In this document: piece by piece, positions 7,958 to 15,519 of the stretch | How the letters are laid out: each line of letters starts with the position of its first letter | Position numbering within the stretch: the first letter of the stretch is position 1 | Assembly: GCA_036398775.1 (NCBI GenBank) | Contig: DASWOJ010000104.1 | Span: 1-23,652 of the forward strand | Direction of reading: 5' to 3' | From: DASWOJ01 sp036398775 | GTDB lineage: Bacteria; Pseudomonadota; Alphaproteobacteria; Acetobacterales; Acetobacteraceae | DNA: 23,652 nt | The notes under the pieces: model-generated | What the model was told of the DNA's origin: nothing | Seen by the model: the letters and a program-made list of their open reading frames with translations, nothing else | Databases searched by the model: none | Made by a program: the position numbers and the translations under genes

Positions 7958-8795
7958 CCCCCTGCTCCGGGTCACTGACCTGACGATGCGCTTTGGCGGG
8001 CTGACGGCGGTGAACGCCCTGTCGTTCGAGGCGCGGCGGGGCGAGATCACCTCGGTGATCGGCCCCAACGGAGCCGGTAAGACGACGGTGTTCAACTGCA
8101 TCACCGGCTTCTACAAGCCGACCTCCGGCGGCATCGTGCTGGCGCATCGGGACGGCGGGACCTTCCCGCTGCAATCCATGCCGGGGCACCGCATCGCGCG
8201 GCGGGCGCGGGTGGCCCGCACGTTCCAGAACATACGGCTGTTCGCGGGGATGACCGTGCTGGAGAACCTGCTGGTGGCGCAGCACAACATGCTGATGCCC
8301 AACGTCGGGTCGGGCCTGCTGTCGGTGTTCGGCCTGGGCGGGCACCACCGGGCGGAGGTCGTGGCAATCGAGCAGGCGCGCGGGTGGCTGGCACGCATCA
8401 ACCTGCTGGCCCGCGCCGACGACCCGGCCGGCGCCCTGCCCTACGGCGACCAGCGCCGGCTGGAGATCGCGCGCGCCATGTGCACCGGGCCGGTATTGCT
8501 GTGCCTGGACGAGCCGGCCGCCGGGCTGAACCCTAGGGAAAGCGACGAGCTGGCGGCGCTGCTGAAGTCCATCCAGGGCGACGGCTGCTCCATCCTGCTG
8601 ATCGAGCACGACATGGGCGTCGTCATGCGGATCAGCGACCATATCGTCGTGCTGGACCACGGCAAGCGCATCAGCGATGGCGACCCGGCGCACGTGCGCG
8701 CCGACCCCAACGTCATCGCCGCCTACCTGGGCGAGGGCGACGAGGACGACGCCGACGCTCCGCTGGCCGCAACGCCCCAGGCGGCTGCCGAGTGA
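7950..8795 (+). CDS. livG: Branched-chain amino acid ABC transporter ATPase LivG
   Basis: A 281-residue cytosolic ATPase. Walker A is GPNGAGKT (residues 38-45), the Q loop lies in ARTFQNIRLF, the signature region is the LivG-type variant LPYGDQRRLEIARAM (about 163-177), Walker B is LLCLDEPAAGLNP (183-195), and the switch His is in LLIEHDMG. It is slightly longer than typical (about 255) because of an inserted stretch after residue 65 and an acidic Ala/Asp-rich C-terminal tail (EGDEDDADAP). The GTG start at 7950 lies inside the livM 3' end. The stop overlaps the livF GTG by 3 nt. It works with LivF to power import. Confidence 0.95.
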   Translation: MADPLLRVTDLTMRFGGLTAVNALSFEARRGEITSVIGPNGAGKTTVFNCITGFYKPTSGGIVLAHRDGGTFPLQSMPGHRIARRARVARTFQNIRLFAGMTVLENLLVAQHNMLMPNVGSGLLSVFGLGGHHRAEVVAIEQARGWLARINLLARADDPAGALPYGDQRRLEIARAMCTGPVLLCLDEPAAGLNPRESDELAALLKSIQGDGCSILLIEHDMGVVMRISDHIVVLDHGKRISDGDPAHVRADPNVIAAYLGEGDEDDADAPLAATPQAAAE

Positions 8796-9514
8796 CCGCG
8801 CCCTTGCTGAAGCTGGAGGGGGTGCAGGCCTTCTATGGCGCCATCCAGGCCCTGAGAGGCGTGGACCTGGACGTGATGCCCGGCGAGATCGTGACCCTGA
8901 TCGGCGCCAACGGCGCCGGCAAGAGCACCCTGATGATGACCATCTGCGGCAGCCCGCATGCCCGGCACGGCCGCATCCTGCTCGACGGCACCGACATCAC
9001 CCGGCTGCCGACGCACGAGATCATGCACATGGGCATGGCGCAGTCGCCCGAGGGCCGCCGCATCTTCCCGCGCATGTCGGTGCAGGAGAACCTGCTGATG
9101 GGCGCGCAGGTGGTCGGCATGAAGGACTACGACAAGACGCGGGAGCTGGTGTTCACCCTGTTCCCCCGCCTGAAGGAGCGGCTGACCCAGCGCGGCGGCA
9201 CCCTGTCCGGCGGCGAGCAGCAGATGCTGGCCATCGCCCGCGCGCTGATGAGCCGGCCGCGCCTGCTGCTGCTGGACGAGCCGAGCCTGGGGCTGGCGCC
9301 GCTGGTGGTGCGGCAGATATTCGGCGCGATCCGGCAGTTGAACCGGGACACCGGGCTGACGGTGCTGCTGGTGGAGCAGAACGCCTACCAGGCGCTGCGC
9401 CTGGCGCACCGGGGGTATGTGCTGGTGAACGGGGCGATCACGATGGCCGGGCCGGGGGCGGAGCTGCTGGCCCGGCCGGAAATCAGGGCGGCCTATCTGG
9501 AGGGCGGGCACTAG
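8792..9514 (+). CDS. livF: Branched-chain amino acid ABC transporter ATPase LivF
   Basis: A 240-residue ATPase, partner of LivG. Walker A is GANGAGKS (residues 38-45), then AQSPEGRRIFPRMSVQENLL, a canonical signature LSGGEQQMLAIARALM, Walker B LLLLDEPSLGLAP and the switch region LLVEQNAYQAL, where LivF-type ATPases carry Gln rather than His. Its length is normal. The GTG start overlaps the livG stop (GTGA). Immediately after the stop comes an inverted pair of palindromic repeats (9522-9652), which separates this gene from the binding-protein gene livJ and may affect mRNA stability on either side. Confidence 0.95.
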   Translation: MTAPLLKLEGVQAFYGAIQALRGVDLDVMPGEIVTLIGANGAGKSTLMMTICGSPHARHGRILLDGTDITRLPTHEIMHMGMAQSPEGRRIFPRMSVQENLLMGAQVVGMKDYDKTRELVFTLFPRLKERLTQRGGTLSGGEQQMLAIARALMSRPRLLLLDEPSLGLAPLVVRQIFGAIRQLNRDTGLTVLLVEQNAYQALRLAHRGYVLVNGAITMAGPGAELLARPEIRAAYLEGGH

Positions 9515-9657
9515 GCTTCCTGCTCCCTATCGCTGCGGGAGAGGTTGGGGTGAGGGGGTCTTGCCTGCATGGGGCTGTGTTCGGGTTGCGGGCGTGTGCC
9601 TCGCGCCGCAGCCAAGACCCCCTCACCCCGGCCCTCTCCCGGAGGGAGAGGGGGAAG
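9514..9657. repeat. Inverted pair of REP/BIME-like palindromes between livF and livJ
   Basis: Two copies of the intergenic palindrome face each other: one inverted and partly degenerate at 9522-9556, the other well preserved at 9620-9652. Homology extends past the palindromes: GGTGAGGGGGTCTTGCCTG in the left arm is the near-perfect complement of the CAGCCAAGACCCCCTCACC stretch in the right arm. The outer flanks (GCTTCC left, GGAAGC right) also pair. The transcript could form a hairpin with arms of about 45 to 55 nt around a loop of roughly 40 nt. It lies directly after the livF stop and ends about 90 nt before the livJ start. Confidence 0.8.
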
Positions 9658-9744
9658 CGTTCCGGCTTCTATTTTACCGCCTTCCCGGCGCCACTTGTCT
9701 CGCCTACGCTCCAATCGTTCAGGAATTTAGAGGAAACCCCAATC

Positions 9745-10839
9745 ATGCTCCGCAGGACTCTCTTTGCCACCGCCGCGCTGCTGGCCACCGTCGGCGCGGC
9801 GCAGGCGCAAATCCGCGTCGCCACCGTCGGCCCGATGACCGGCGAGTATGCCGCCATCGGCGTGCAGATGAAGGCTGGCGCCGAGCAGGCGGTCGCCGAC
9901 ATCAACAAGGCTGGCGGCGTCAACGGCCAGCAGCTCGTGCTGGAGGTCGGCGACGACGCCTGCGACCCGAAGCAGGCCGTCTCCGTCGCCAACCAGATGG
10001 CCAGCCGCAAGGTCGCCGTGGTCGCCGGGCACTACTGCTCCGGCAGCAGCATCCCGGCCAGCAAGGTGTATGGGGAAGAGGGCGTGCTGCAGATCAGCCC
10101 GGCCAGCACCAACCCGAAGTATACCGACGAGGGAAGCTGGAACACCTTCCGCGTTTGCGGCCGCGACGACCAGCAGGGCGCCCTGGCCGGCAAGTATCTA
10201 GCTGACAAGTTCAAGGGCAAGAAGATCGCGATCATCCATGACAACTCCGCCTACGGCAAGGGACTGGCGGACGAGACCAAGAAGGCCATGAACGCCGCCG
10301 GCACGACCGAGACGCTCTACACCGCCTACGTCGCCGGGGAGCGCGACTATTCCGCCCTGATCAGCCGCATGAAGCAGGCCGGGATCGAGGTCATCTATGT
10401 TGGCGGCTACCACACCGCCACCGGGCTGATTGCGCGCCAGGCCAAGGAGCAGGGCATGAACGTCACCATGGTCGGCGGCGACGCCTTGGTGACGAACGAG
10501 TTCTGGCAGATCAGCGGACCCGCCGGCGAGGGCACCGTGATGACCTTCCCGCCCGACCCGCGCAAGAGCGCCGGCGCCGCGCCGATCGTGGCGGAGTTCA
10601 AGGCCAAGAACTTCGATCCCGAGGGCTACACGCTCTATACCTACGCCGCCCTGCAGATCTGGGCGGAGGCGGCGAAGAAGGCCAACTCGGTGGACGGCAA
10701 GAAGGTGGCCGACGTCATGCACAGCGGGCAGCCGTTCCCAAGCGTGCTGGGCGACATCTCGTTTGACAAGAAGGGCGATGTCACCGCGGCTGGCTATGTG
10801 TTCTACGTTTGGAAGAACGGCAACTATTCCGAGATGTAG
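9745..10839 (+). CDS. livJ: Branched-chain amino acid-binding periplasmic protein (LivJ/LivK type)
   Basis: A 364-residue periplasmic type I binding protein that captures branched-chain amino acids and hands them to LivHM. The signal peptide MLRRTLFATAALLATVGAAQA is cleaved near residue 21. The mature start IRVATVGPMTGEYAAIG is typical, as are INKAGGVNGQQLVLEVGDDACDPKQAV, VAVVAGHYCSGSSIPASKVY (ligand-contacting serines), SPASTNPKYTD and FRVCGRDDQQG. The C-terminus DISFDKKGDVTAAGYVFYVWKNG matches the LivJ family. The ATG at 9745 is preceded by GAGGAAA; the frame is open far upstream, but only as antisense or shadow of livF. The gene ends just before a strong hairpin. The livF-livJ gap contains the repeat pair at 9514-9657. 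Confidence 0.95.
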   Translation: MLRRTLFATAALLATVGAAQAQIRVATVGPMTGEYAAIGVQMKAGAEQAVADINKAGGVNGQQLVLEVGDDACDPKQAVSVANQMASRKVAVVAGHYCSGSSIPASKVYGEEGVLQISPASTNPKYTDEGSWNTFRVCGRDDQQGALAGKYLADKFKGKKIAIIHDNSAYGKGLADETKKAMNAAGTTETLYTAYVAGERDYSALISRMKQAGIEVIYVGGYHTATGLIARQAKEQGMNVTMVGGDALVTNEFWQISGPAGEGTVMTFPPDPRKSAGAAPIVAEFKAKNFDPEGYTLYTYAALQIWAEAAKKANSVDGKKVADVMHSGQPFPSVLGDISFDKKGDVTAAGYVFYVWKNGNYSEM

Positions 10840-10864
10840 CAGCCCCGTTTTCCGGTATGCGGCG

Positions 10865-10887
10865 CGGCCCGGGCACGTCCCGGGCCG
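10865..10887 (+). terminator. Hairpin terminator after livJ
   Basis: A perfect 9-bp inverted repeat, CGGCCCGGG (10865-10873) and CCCGGGCCG (10879-10887), surrounds the loop CACGT and is followed by TTCTGTTC. It lies 25 nt after the livJ stop and fits an intrinsic terminator of the liv operon with a short, interrupted T-tract. I see nothing further in 10888-11048. Confidence 0.75.
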
Positions 10888-11048
10888 TTCTGTTCGGGAC
10901 CGGCAGCAATGCCGTTTCGTAGCGGCCAGCGGACTTCGGCACGGCTTCCCGGTGCTTGCGGGCGGTGTGGCGTGGCGTGATGCCCTGGCCTGGCCTTAGC
11001 GTTGCCGAGAGCCGGGTTGCCATGTGCCGCCAGACACCTGTCCGGGCA

Positions 11049-11543
11049 TCAAGCAGCCGCTACCGTAATCCGATGGTAGGACCGGCCGAAATAGATCAGC
11101 CCTTCATGGTGCTCGCCGGCCTGGATGGCTTGCACCTCGCAGAACATCACGCTGTGGGTGCCGACCTCGACCACCTGGGCGATCTGGCAGTCGAACGACA
11201 CCACGGCGCCAGCCAGCACCGGCGCCCCCGTCACCAGACGTGTCCAGTCGGCCGCGTCGAACCGCTGCAGCATCGGAGTCTCGGTCAGCCCCGCAAACAA
11301 CGGGGACAGGGCCTCCTGCTCCGCCGCAAGCGTATTGACGCACAGGACGCGGTTGGCCTTCAGCGTGTCGTGCAGGCTGCTGTCCCGGTTCATGCAGACC
11401 AGAAGCGTCGGCGGATCGTCGGTAACGCTGCATACCGCGGAAGCCGTGAACCCGGCATCCCCATCCGGTCCAGTCGTGGTGATGATGCTGACGGCTGCAC
11501 CCAGCCGCGCCATTGCATCCCGGTAGCCTTGACGGTCAACCAA
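11049..11543 (-). CDS. Flavin reductase family protein (RutF-like)
   Basis: A protein of about 164 residues, the same length as E. coli RutF. It belongs to the flavin reductase-like family that reduces FMN/FAD with NAD(P)H to feed two-component monooxygenases. Key features are YRDAMARLGAAVSIITTTG near the N-terminus, FTASAVCSVTDDPPTLLVCM (the conserved flavin-binding TASAVxSVSxxPP region), CVNTLAAEQEALSPLFAG, and the C-terminal GTHSVMFCEVQAI and LIYFGRSYHRI. The TTG at 11543 is preferred because AGGAG lies 8 nt upstream and the product starts MVDRQGYRDA as in relatives; an ATG at 11561 is the alternative. No monooxygenase or rut gene lies nearby, so the partner enzyme is unknown. Confidence 0.85.
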   Translation of the reverse strand: MVDRQGYRDAMARLGAAVSIITTTGPDGDAGFTASAVCSVTDDPPTLLVCMNRDSSLHDTLKANRVLCVNTLAAEQEALSPLFAGLTETPMLQRFDAADWTRLVTGAPVLAGAVVSFDCQIAQVVEVGTHSVMFCEVQAIQAGEHHEGLIYFGRSYHRITVAAA

Positions 11544-11613
11544 CCCCAGCACTCCTTGCATCCGAAGCCATATGGCGCATTCCGTGGCGGAGCGGGAGAG
11601 GCTGGAACGCAAA

Positions 11614-11635
11614 CGGGCGCCCCGGAGGGCGCCCG
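11614..11635 (-). terminator. Hairpin terminator after the CsbD-like gene
   Basis: A 9-bp perfect stem, CGGGCGCCC (11614-11622) and GGGCGCCCG (11627-11635), encloses a 4-nt loop. On the minus strand it is followed by TTTGCGTT. It lies 24 nt downstream of the stop of the csbD-like gene and before the flavin reductase start, so it probably separates the two transcription units. Confidence 0.7.
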
Positions 11636-11658
11636 CGCATCAATCCGGCTGGGAAAGG

Positions 11659-11847
11659 CTAGATCTTGTCAGCCGCGTCCCGCACGGTGTCCTTGGCGCC
11701 GCCGACAGCACTTTCAGCTTTGCCCTTGGCCTTGTCCGCCATACCCTCGCCTTGAAGCTTCTCGTCGCAGGTCATCTTGCCGATGCCTTCCTTGACGGCA
11801 CCCTTGGCCTTGTCCCAAGCGCCTTCAACCCGGTTTTCGTCAACCAT
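11659..11847 (-). CDS. CsbD family small stress protein
   Basis: A 62-residue hydrophilic protein matching the CsbD-like family: MVDENRVEGAWDKAKGAVKE at the N-terminus, then GKMTCDEKLQGEGMADKAKG and a Lys/Ala/Asp-rich helical tail ending AADKI. Family members are abundant in general-stress responses, but their biochemical role is not established. The ATG at 11847 is preceded by GGAG with 8-nt spacing. The gene has its own hairpin terminator (11614-11635) and starts 62 nt after the MFS transporter stop on the same strand. That gap contains a weak 5-bp hairpin, so both co-transcription and separate control are possible. Confidence 0.9.
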   Translation of the reverse strand: MVDENRVEGAWDKAKGAVKEGIGKMTCDEKLQGEGMADKAKGKAESAVGGAKDTVRDAADKI

Positions 11848-11909
11848 TGCATTCGCTCCACGACGGCGTGATGCCGTGACGGTATCAACGGCGCAGCCAA
11901 GCGATGGTT

Positions 11910-13349
11910 TCACGCGGCGGACAGCGGCGGCGCGACTTCCTCCAGGGACCGGCGCTCGGCGTCCACGCCCAGCACCCATTCCACCACCGCCGCGCCCACC
12001 ATCAGGCCGCCGCCGAGCAGGTAGCCAAGCAGCACCTCGTCCCGCGAACCCGTTTGGATCAGGTGGCCGAACACCGCCGGGCCGGCGATGCCGCCCAATG
12101 CCGTGCCGAGCGCGTAGAACACCGAGATCGCGACGGCGCGTACCTCCAATGGGAAAGTTTCGCCGACCGTGAGATAGGCGGACGACGCCGCAGCGGAGGC
12201 GAAGAAGAAGATGACGGTCCAGGCGAATGTCTGCTGCGTCGCATCCAGCCAGCCCCGTGCGAACATCCAGCCCACTGCCGCCATCAGGATGCCGGACAGG
12301 GCATAGGTTGCCGTGATCATCTTCTTGCGCCCCAGCGTGTCGAAGAACCGGCCGAGCAGCAGGGGGCCCATGAAGTTGCCGAGCGCGAAGGGCAGGATGA
12401 ACCAGCCGACGTGCCTGGACTCGACGCCATAGAACCGCGTCAGCACCAGGGCGTAGGTGAACAGCACGGCGTTGTAGCAGAACGCCTGCGACCCCATCAG
12501 GGCCACGCCCAGCACGGTGCGGCTGCGGTATTCCACCGCCAGGACCCGCAGGCTGGCCTTGAACCAGCCGCCCTTGTGCCGGTGCAGCCGCAGCATGCCC
12601 GGCGGCACCGGCGGCAGGGGCTGGCCGGTTTCGTGCTCCACCCGCGCCTCGATGCCGCTCACGACCTCCGACGCTTCCTCCGGCCGGCCGTGGGTCATCA
12701 GCCAGCGCGGCGACTCCGGGATGAAGCGGCGCAGGAACAGCACGAAGATGCCGATGACCCCGCCGATGACGAAGGCGACGCGCCAGCCCAGCTCGGGGTT
12801 GATTACCGCAGGGTCCAAGGCCACCGTGGCGCCGACCGCGCCGAGCGCCGCGCCGACCCAGAAGCTGCCGTTGATGCACAGGTCGGTGAAGCCGCGCTTC
12901 CGGGCGGGGATCAGCTCCTGGATGGTGGCGTTGACGGCGGCATACTCGCCGCCGATGCCTGCGCCGGTGATGAAGCGGAACACGACGAAGGACCAGAAAT
13001 TCCAGGAGAAGCCGGAGGCGATGGTGGCGACCAGGTAGATCAGCACCGTCACGGTGAACAGCTTCTTGCGGCCGAGACGGTCGGTCAGCCAGCCGAAGAA
13101 CAGCGCACCCACGACGGCGCCGGCCAGGTAGGCGCTGGCGGTCAGGCTGACTTCCTGGGCCGTCAGTTGCAGCCGGGGACTGTCGGCGATGGCGCCGGAC
13201 AGGGACCCGACGAGCGTGACCTCCAGCCCGTCCAGGATCCAGGTGATCCCTAGGGCGACGACGACGAGCGTGTGGAACCGTCCCCAAGGCAATCGGTCCA
13301 TCCGCTGGGGGACATTGGTTTCAAAAGTGTCGGCGGTTGTGGTGCCCAT
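11910..13349 (-). CDS. MFS transporter (sugar/metabolite:H+ symporter type)
   Basis: A 479-residue, probably 12-helix inner-membrane transporter of the major facilitator superfamily. The loop 2-3 signature is GWLTDRLGRKKLF, its counterpart in the second half is GRFFDTLGRKKMI, and GITWILDGLEVTLVGSLSG in helix 1 and FRFITGAGIGGEYAAVNATI in helix 4 are typical of the metabolite:H+ symporter/sugar-transporter branch. RFIPESPRWLM marks the end of helix 6 as in the sugar-porter-like subfamily. The central cytoplasmic loop is fairly long. The ATG at 13349 gives a normal N-terminus (MGTTTADTFE, then PQRMDRLPWGRFH); no strong ribosome binding site is visible. The substrate cannot be told from sequence or neighbours. 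Confidence 0.9.
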   Translation of the reverse strand: MGTTTADTFETNVPQRMDRLPWGRFHTLVVVALGITWILDGLEVTLVGSLSGAIADSPRLQLTAQEVSLTASAYLAGAVVGALFFGWLTDRLGRKKLFTVTVLIYLVATIASGFSWNFWSFVVFRFITGAGIGGEYAAVNATIQELIPARKRGFTDLCINGSFWVGAALGAVGATVALDPAVINPELGWRVAFVIGGVIGIFVLFLRRFIPESPRWLMTHGRPEEASEVVSGIEARVEHETGQPLPPVPPGMLRLHRHKGGWFKASLRVLAVEYRSRTVLGVALMGSQAFCYNAVLFTYALVLTRFYGVESRHVGWFILPFALGNFMGPLLLGRFFDTLGRKKMITATYALSGILMAAVGWMFARGWLDATQQTFAWTVIFFFASAAASSAYLTVGETFPLEVRAVAISVFYALGTALGGIAGPAVFGHLIQTGSRDEVLLGYLLGGGLMVGAAVVEWVLGVDAERRSLEEVAPPLSAA

Positions 13350-13516
13350 CAAGCCGCAACGGCGAGGGTGGGTGCAGGTTGCCGGACATGTGTTGACCGG
13401 ATGTGTTGCCAGCCGAAGGATCGAAGAGGTTGCCGGGTTGAACCGCACCGCTTATCCGGTCCGAACTGGGTCAAGCCGAACCCATCCGCAACTCGCTGCC
13501 AAGCCCGTGCAGCCGC

Positions 13517-13903
13517 CTAGGTTGAGCAGGCAATCACCTGCAAGGGATACTGCGATGCCCTGCGGTCCTCGGACAGGAATGCCGCACCCTCTGCAACCGC
13601 TTGTGCAATCAGCAGGTGGTCGAAGGGATCGCGATGGTGGAACGGCAACACGGCAAGGGCCAGGAGATGCGCGGGGCTGATGGGAAGCAGCGTGAAGCGG
13701 TTCCGCTCGATCAGGGCCAGGGTGGTCCCGATGTCGGCCTTCAGCTTGCCAACCCGCATTTTCACAATGACTTCCCAGGGTGACACTATGCTTACAAGGA
13801 CATTGTTGCCGGGATCGGCAATCAGGTTCCTCGCGCTGACGCCAAGCCGGGCATCGTCAGCCAGCCACCAAAGCAGGGCGTGCGTATCAAGAAGGAGCTT
13901 CAA
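13517..13903 (-). CDS. vapC: PIN-domain ribonuclease toxin (VapC family)
   Basis: A 128-residue PIN-domain protein, the toxin of a type II toxin-antitoxin pair; such enzymes cleave RNA using Mg2+ held by acidic residues. Candidate metal ligands are Asp6 (MKLLLDTHALLWWL), Glu44 (SPWEVIVK), Asp92/Asp95 (HHRDPFDHLLIAQA) and Asp113 (FLSEDRR), so the active site looks intact. DTHALLWWL and PWEVIVK place it in the subgroup usually paired with Phd/YefM-type antitoxins. Its ATG overlaps the antitoxin stop (ATGA), so translation is coupled. The specific RNA target is unknown. Confidence 0.9.
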   Translation of the reverse strand: MKLLLDTHALLWWLADDARLGVSARNLIADPGNNVLVSIVSPWEVIVKMRVGKLKADIGTTLALIERNRFTLLPISPAHLLALAVLPFHHRDPFDHLLIAQAVAEGAAFLSEDRRASQYPLQVIACST

Positions 13904-14160
13904 AGGCCCCCTTCCATCTCGGCCAGCACGTCATCCGGCAAATCATCGAAGTCAGGCGCCATCCATACCTGCAATCCGCCCGGTTGGCGGTGCGGCTGTG
14001 CCTGGATCGAGGGCGGGTGCAGCTCTGCGACGACCTCGTCATGCGACGTTATGAGGAACGAGGCGCCGTTGCGGGCCTGCCGGAGGAAGCCTGTCATGTT
14101 GCCGCGGAACTCACGCACGCCAATCCGAAGGGGTGCGGACGGTTTGTCCTGGTTATGCAT
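13900..14160 (-). CDS. Phd/YefM-family antitoxin
   Basis: An 86-residue antitoxin, first gene of the toxin-antitoxin operon. The N-terminal DNA-binding part shows LRIGVREFRGNMTGFLRQAR, then GASFLITSHDEVVAELHPPS, matching the Phd/YefM fold pattern (VxVREFRxxxxxxLxxxxxG, followed by ITxxxxxVAxLxPP). The C-terminal half (GLQVWMAPDFDDLPDDVLAEME) is acidic and would wrap and neutralise the PIN toxin. The ATG at 14160 is favoured; a TTG at 14187 would begin inside the operator. The palindromic site at 14178-14198, directly upstream, fits autoregulation by the antitoxin or the complex. Confidence 0.87.
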   Translation of the reverse strand: MHNQDKPSAPLRIGVREFRGNMTGFLRQARNGASFLITSHDEVVAELHPPSIQAQPHRQPGGLQVWMAPDFDDLPDDVLAEMEGGL

Positions 14161-14177
14161 CGCTTGAGGCCCAGAAT

Positions 14178-14198
14178 GTGAACACAATTTGTGTACAC
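14178..14198. promoter_or_regulatory. Palindromic operator upstream of the toxin-antitoxin operon
   Basis: Arms GTGAACACAA (14178-14187) and TTGTGTACAC (14189-14198) are complementary at 9 of 10 positions around a central T. One half contains TGTACA, the core reported for YefM-type antitoxin operators; the other has the near match TGAACA. It is an AT-rich island, 18 nt upstream of the antitoxin ATG. Confidence 0.65.
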
Positions 14199-14226
14199 GA
14201 TCCGTCGTTCCCAGGGCAAGTACGAT

Positions 14227-14334
14227 GCAGAGTGCAAAGACTGGGCAGAGTGCAAAGATTGGGCAGAGTGCGAAGATTGGGCAGAGTGCGAAGACTGGGC
14301 AGAGTGCAAAGACTGGGCAGAGTGCAAAGGCTGG
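14227..14334. repeat. 18-bp minisatellite, six units
   Basis: Six gap-free 18-bp units (14227, 14245, 14263, 14281, 14299, 14317) have the consensus GCAGAGTGCAAAGACTGG. Units 1 and 5 are identical; the others differ by one or two substitutions at only three positions. On the plus strand a frame starting with GTG at 14191 reads it as AECKDW repeated with K/E and one D/G change; on the minus strand it reads as LHSAQS-type repeats. It lies between the prfB stop and the antitoxin operator. There are no spacers, so it is not CRISPR. Coding status is unproven. Confidence 0.9.
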
Positions 14335-14378
14335 CGGCTCAAGACAGCCGCACTGCCCCTTCTAGCCGGAGCAGGCCC

Positions 14379-15510
14379 TTATTGCGCCTGCGCGCTCGCA
14401 TCGCTGCGGGTGGCGCCCACCCGGGCGGCCAGGGCGGCGGCCATGAACTCGTCCAGGTCGCCGTCCAGCACGGCTGACGGGTTGCCCTTCTCGACGCCGG
14501 TGCGGAGGTCCTTCACCATCTGGTAGGGCGCCAGCACGTAGGAACGTATCTGGTGGCCCCAGCCGATCTCGGTCTTGGCGGCTTCCTGGGCGTTGGCCGC
14601 GGTCTCGCGGCGCTGCAGCTCGGCCTCATACAGCTTGGCCTTCAGCATCGTCATCGCCGTGGCGCGATTGCGGTGCTGGCTGCGGTCGGTCTGGCAGGCG
14701 ACGATGATGCCGGTCGGGATGTGGGTGAAGCGGACGGCGGAGTCCGTCTTGTTCACGTGCTGCCCGCCGGCGCCGCTGGCCCGGTAGGTGTCCACCTTGA
14801 TGTCGCTCTCGTTGACCTCGATCTCGATGTTGTCGTCCACCACGGGATACACCCAGACGCTGGCGAAGCTGGTCTGGCGCCGGGCGGCGCTGTCGAACGG
14901 GCTGATGCGGACGAGCCGGTGGACCCCGGCCTCCGTCTTCAGCCAGCCATAGGCGTTGGGGCCGGTGACCTGCAGGGTGGCCGACTTGATGCCGGCCTGC
15001 TCGCCCTCGGACTGCTCCATGAGCTGCACCTTGTAGCCGTGCTGGTCGGCCCAGCGGCTATACATGCGCGCCAGCATCTCGGCCCAGTCCTGCGCCTCGG
15101 TGCCGCCGGCGCCGGAGTTCACCTCCAGGTAGGCGTCATTCGGATCGGCCTCGCCGGACAGCAGGCTTTCGATCTCGCGGCGCTTGGCCTCGCCCTGGAC
15201 GGCATGCAGCGTCGCCATGCCGTCCGCAACCATGGCCGCGTCGTCCTCGGCTTCCGCGAGCGCGATCAACTCGGCGGCGTCATCCGCCTCGCCCTCCATC
15301 GTGCGCACGCCTTCGATCAGGCCGGACAGGCGGTTGCGCTCGCGCATCAGGGTTTGCGCCGCCGCGGCGTCGTTCCATAAAGCAGGGTTTTCGGAGAGCG
15401 CGTTCAGCTCGTCCAGGCGTGCGACGGAAGCATCCCAGTCAAAGATGCCTCCTCAGCAGGGCAAAGGACTGCTTCAGTTGCTGGTGGAGGGCGTCGGAGT
15501 CATTGGACAT
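14379..15510 (-). CDS. prfB: Peptide chain release factor 2, with programmed +1 frameshift
   Basis: RF2 recognises UGA/UAA stop codons and triggers peptide release. Translation starts at the ATG at 15510, reads 23 codons ending LLRRHL and meets an in-frame UGA (15441-15439). A +1 shift on CTT-T continues at GAC (15440) as DWDASVARLDELNALSENP, then runs to 14379. The full product is about 376 residues. The stop-codon recognition tripeptide SPF is in VRISPFDSAARR and the catalytic GGQ in SGAGGQHVNKT, both intact. The gene starts 9 nt after the mrcA stop, so it is probably co-transcribed with amidase and PBP1A genes, an arrangement I recall as common in alphaproteobacteria. Two exon-like parts: 15510-15442 and 15440-14379. 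Confidence 0.95.
15438..15453 (-). promoter_or_regulatory. prfB programmed frameshift signal
   Basis: Minus-strand sequence AGGAGGCATCTTTGAC. An internal Shine-Dalgarno (AGGAGG, 15453-15448) sits 3 nt before the slippery CTT and the in-frame TGA followed by C. This is the same arrangement as the E. coli prfB site. When RF2 is scarce, slow termination at UGA lets the ribosome shift +1 and make more RF2. Confidence 0.95.
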
Positions 15511-15519
15511 GGCTACGGC

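Noticed and set aside
8677..9744. Upstream extension of the livJ frame through livG and livF
   Set aside because: The sequence before the ATG at 9745 is an out-of-frame shadow of livF and the repeat pair. A signal peptide starts exactly at 9745.
14227..14334. CRISPR array
   Set aside because: Units are contiguous 18-bp repeats without spacers and no cas genes are nearby; this is a minisatellite.
14334..14351. Terminator of prfB
   Set aside because: A 6-bp stem (GCGGCT/AGCCGC, 6-nt loop) lies 28 nt after the prfB stop, but it is short and lacks a real T-tract, so it was not called.
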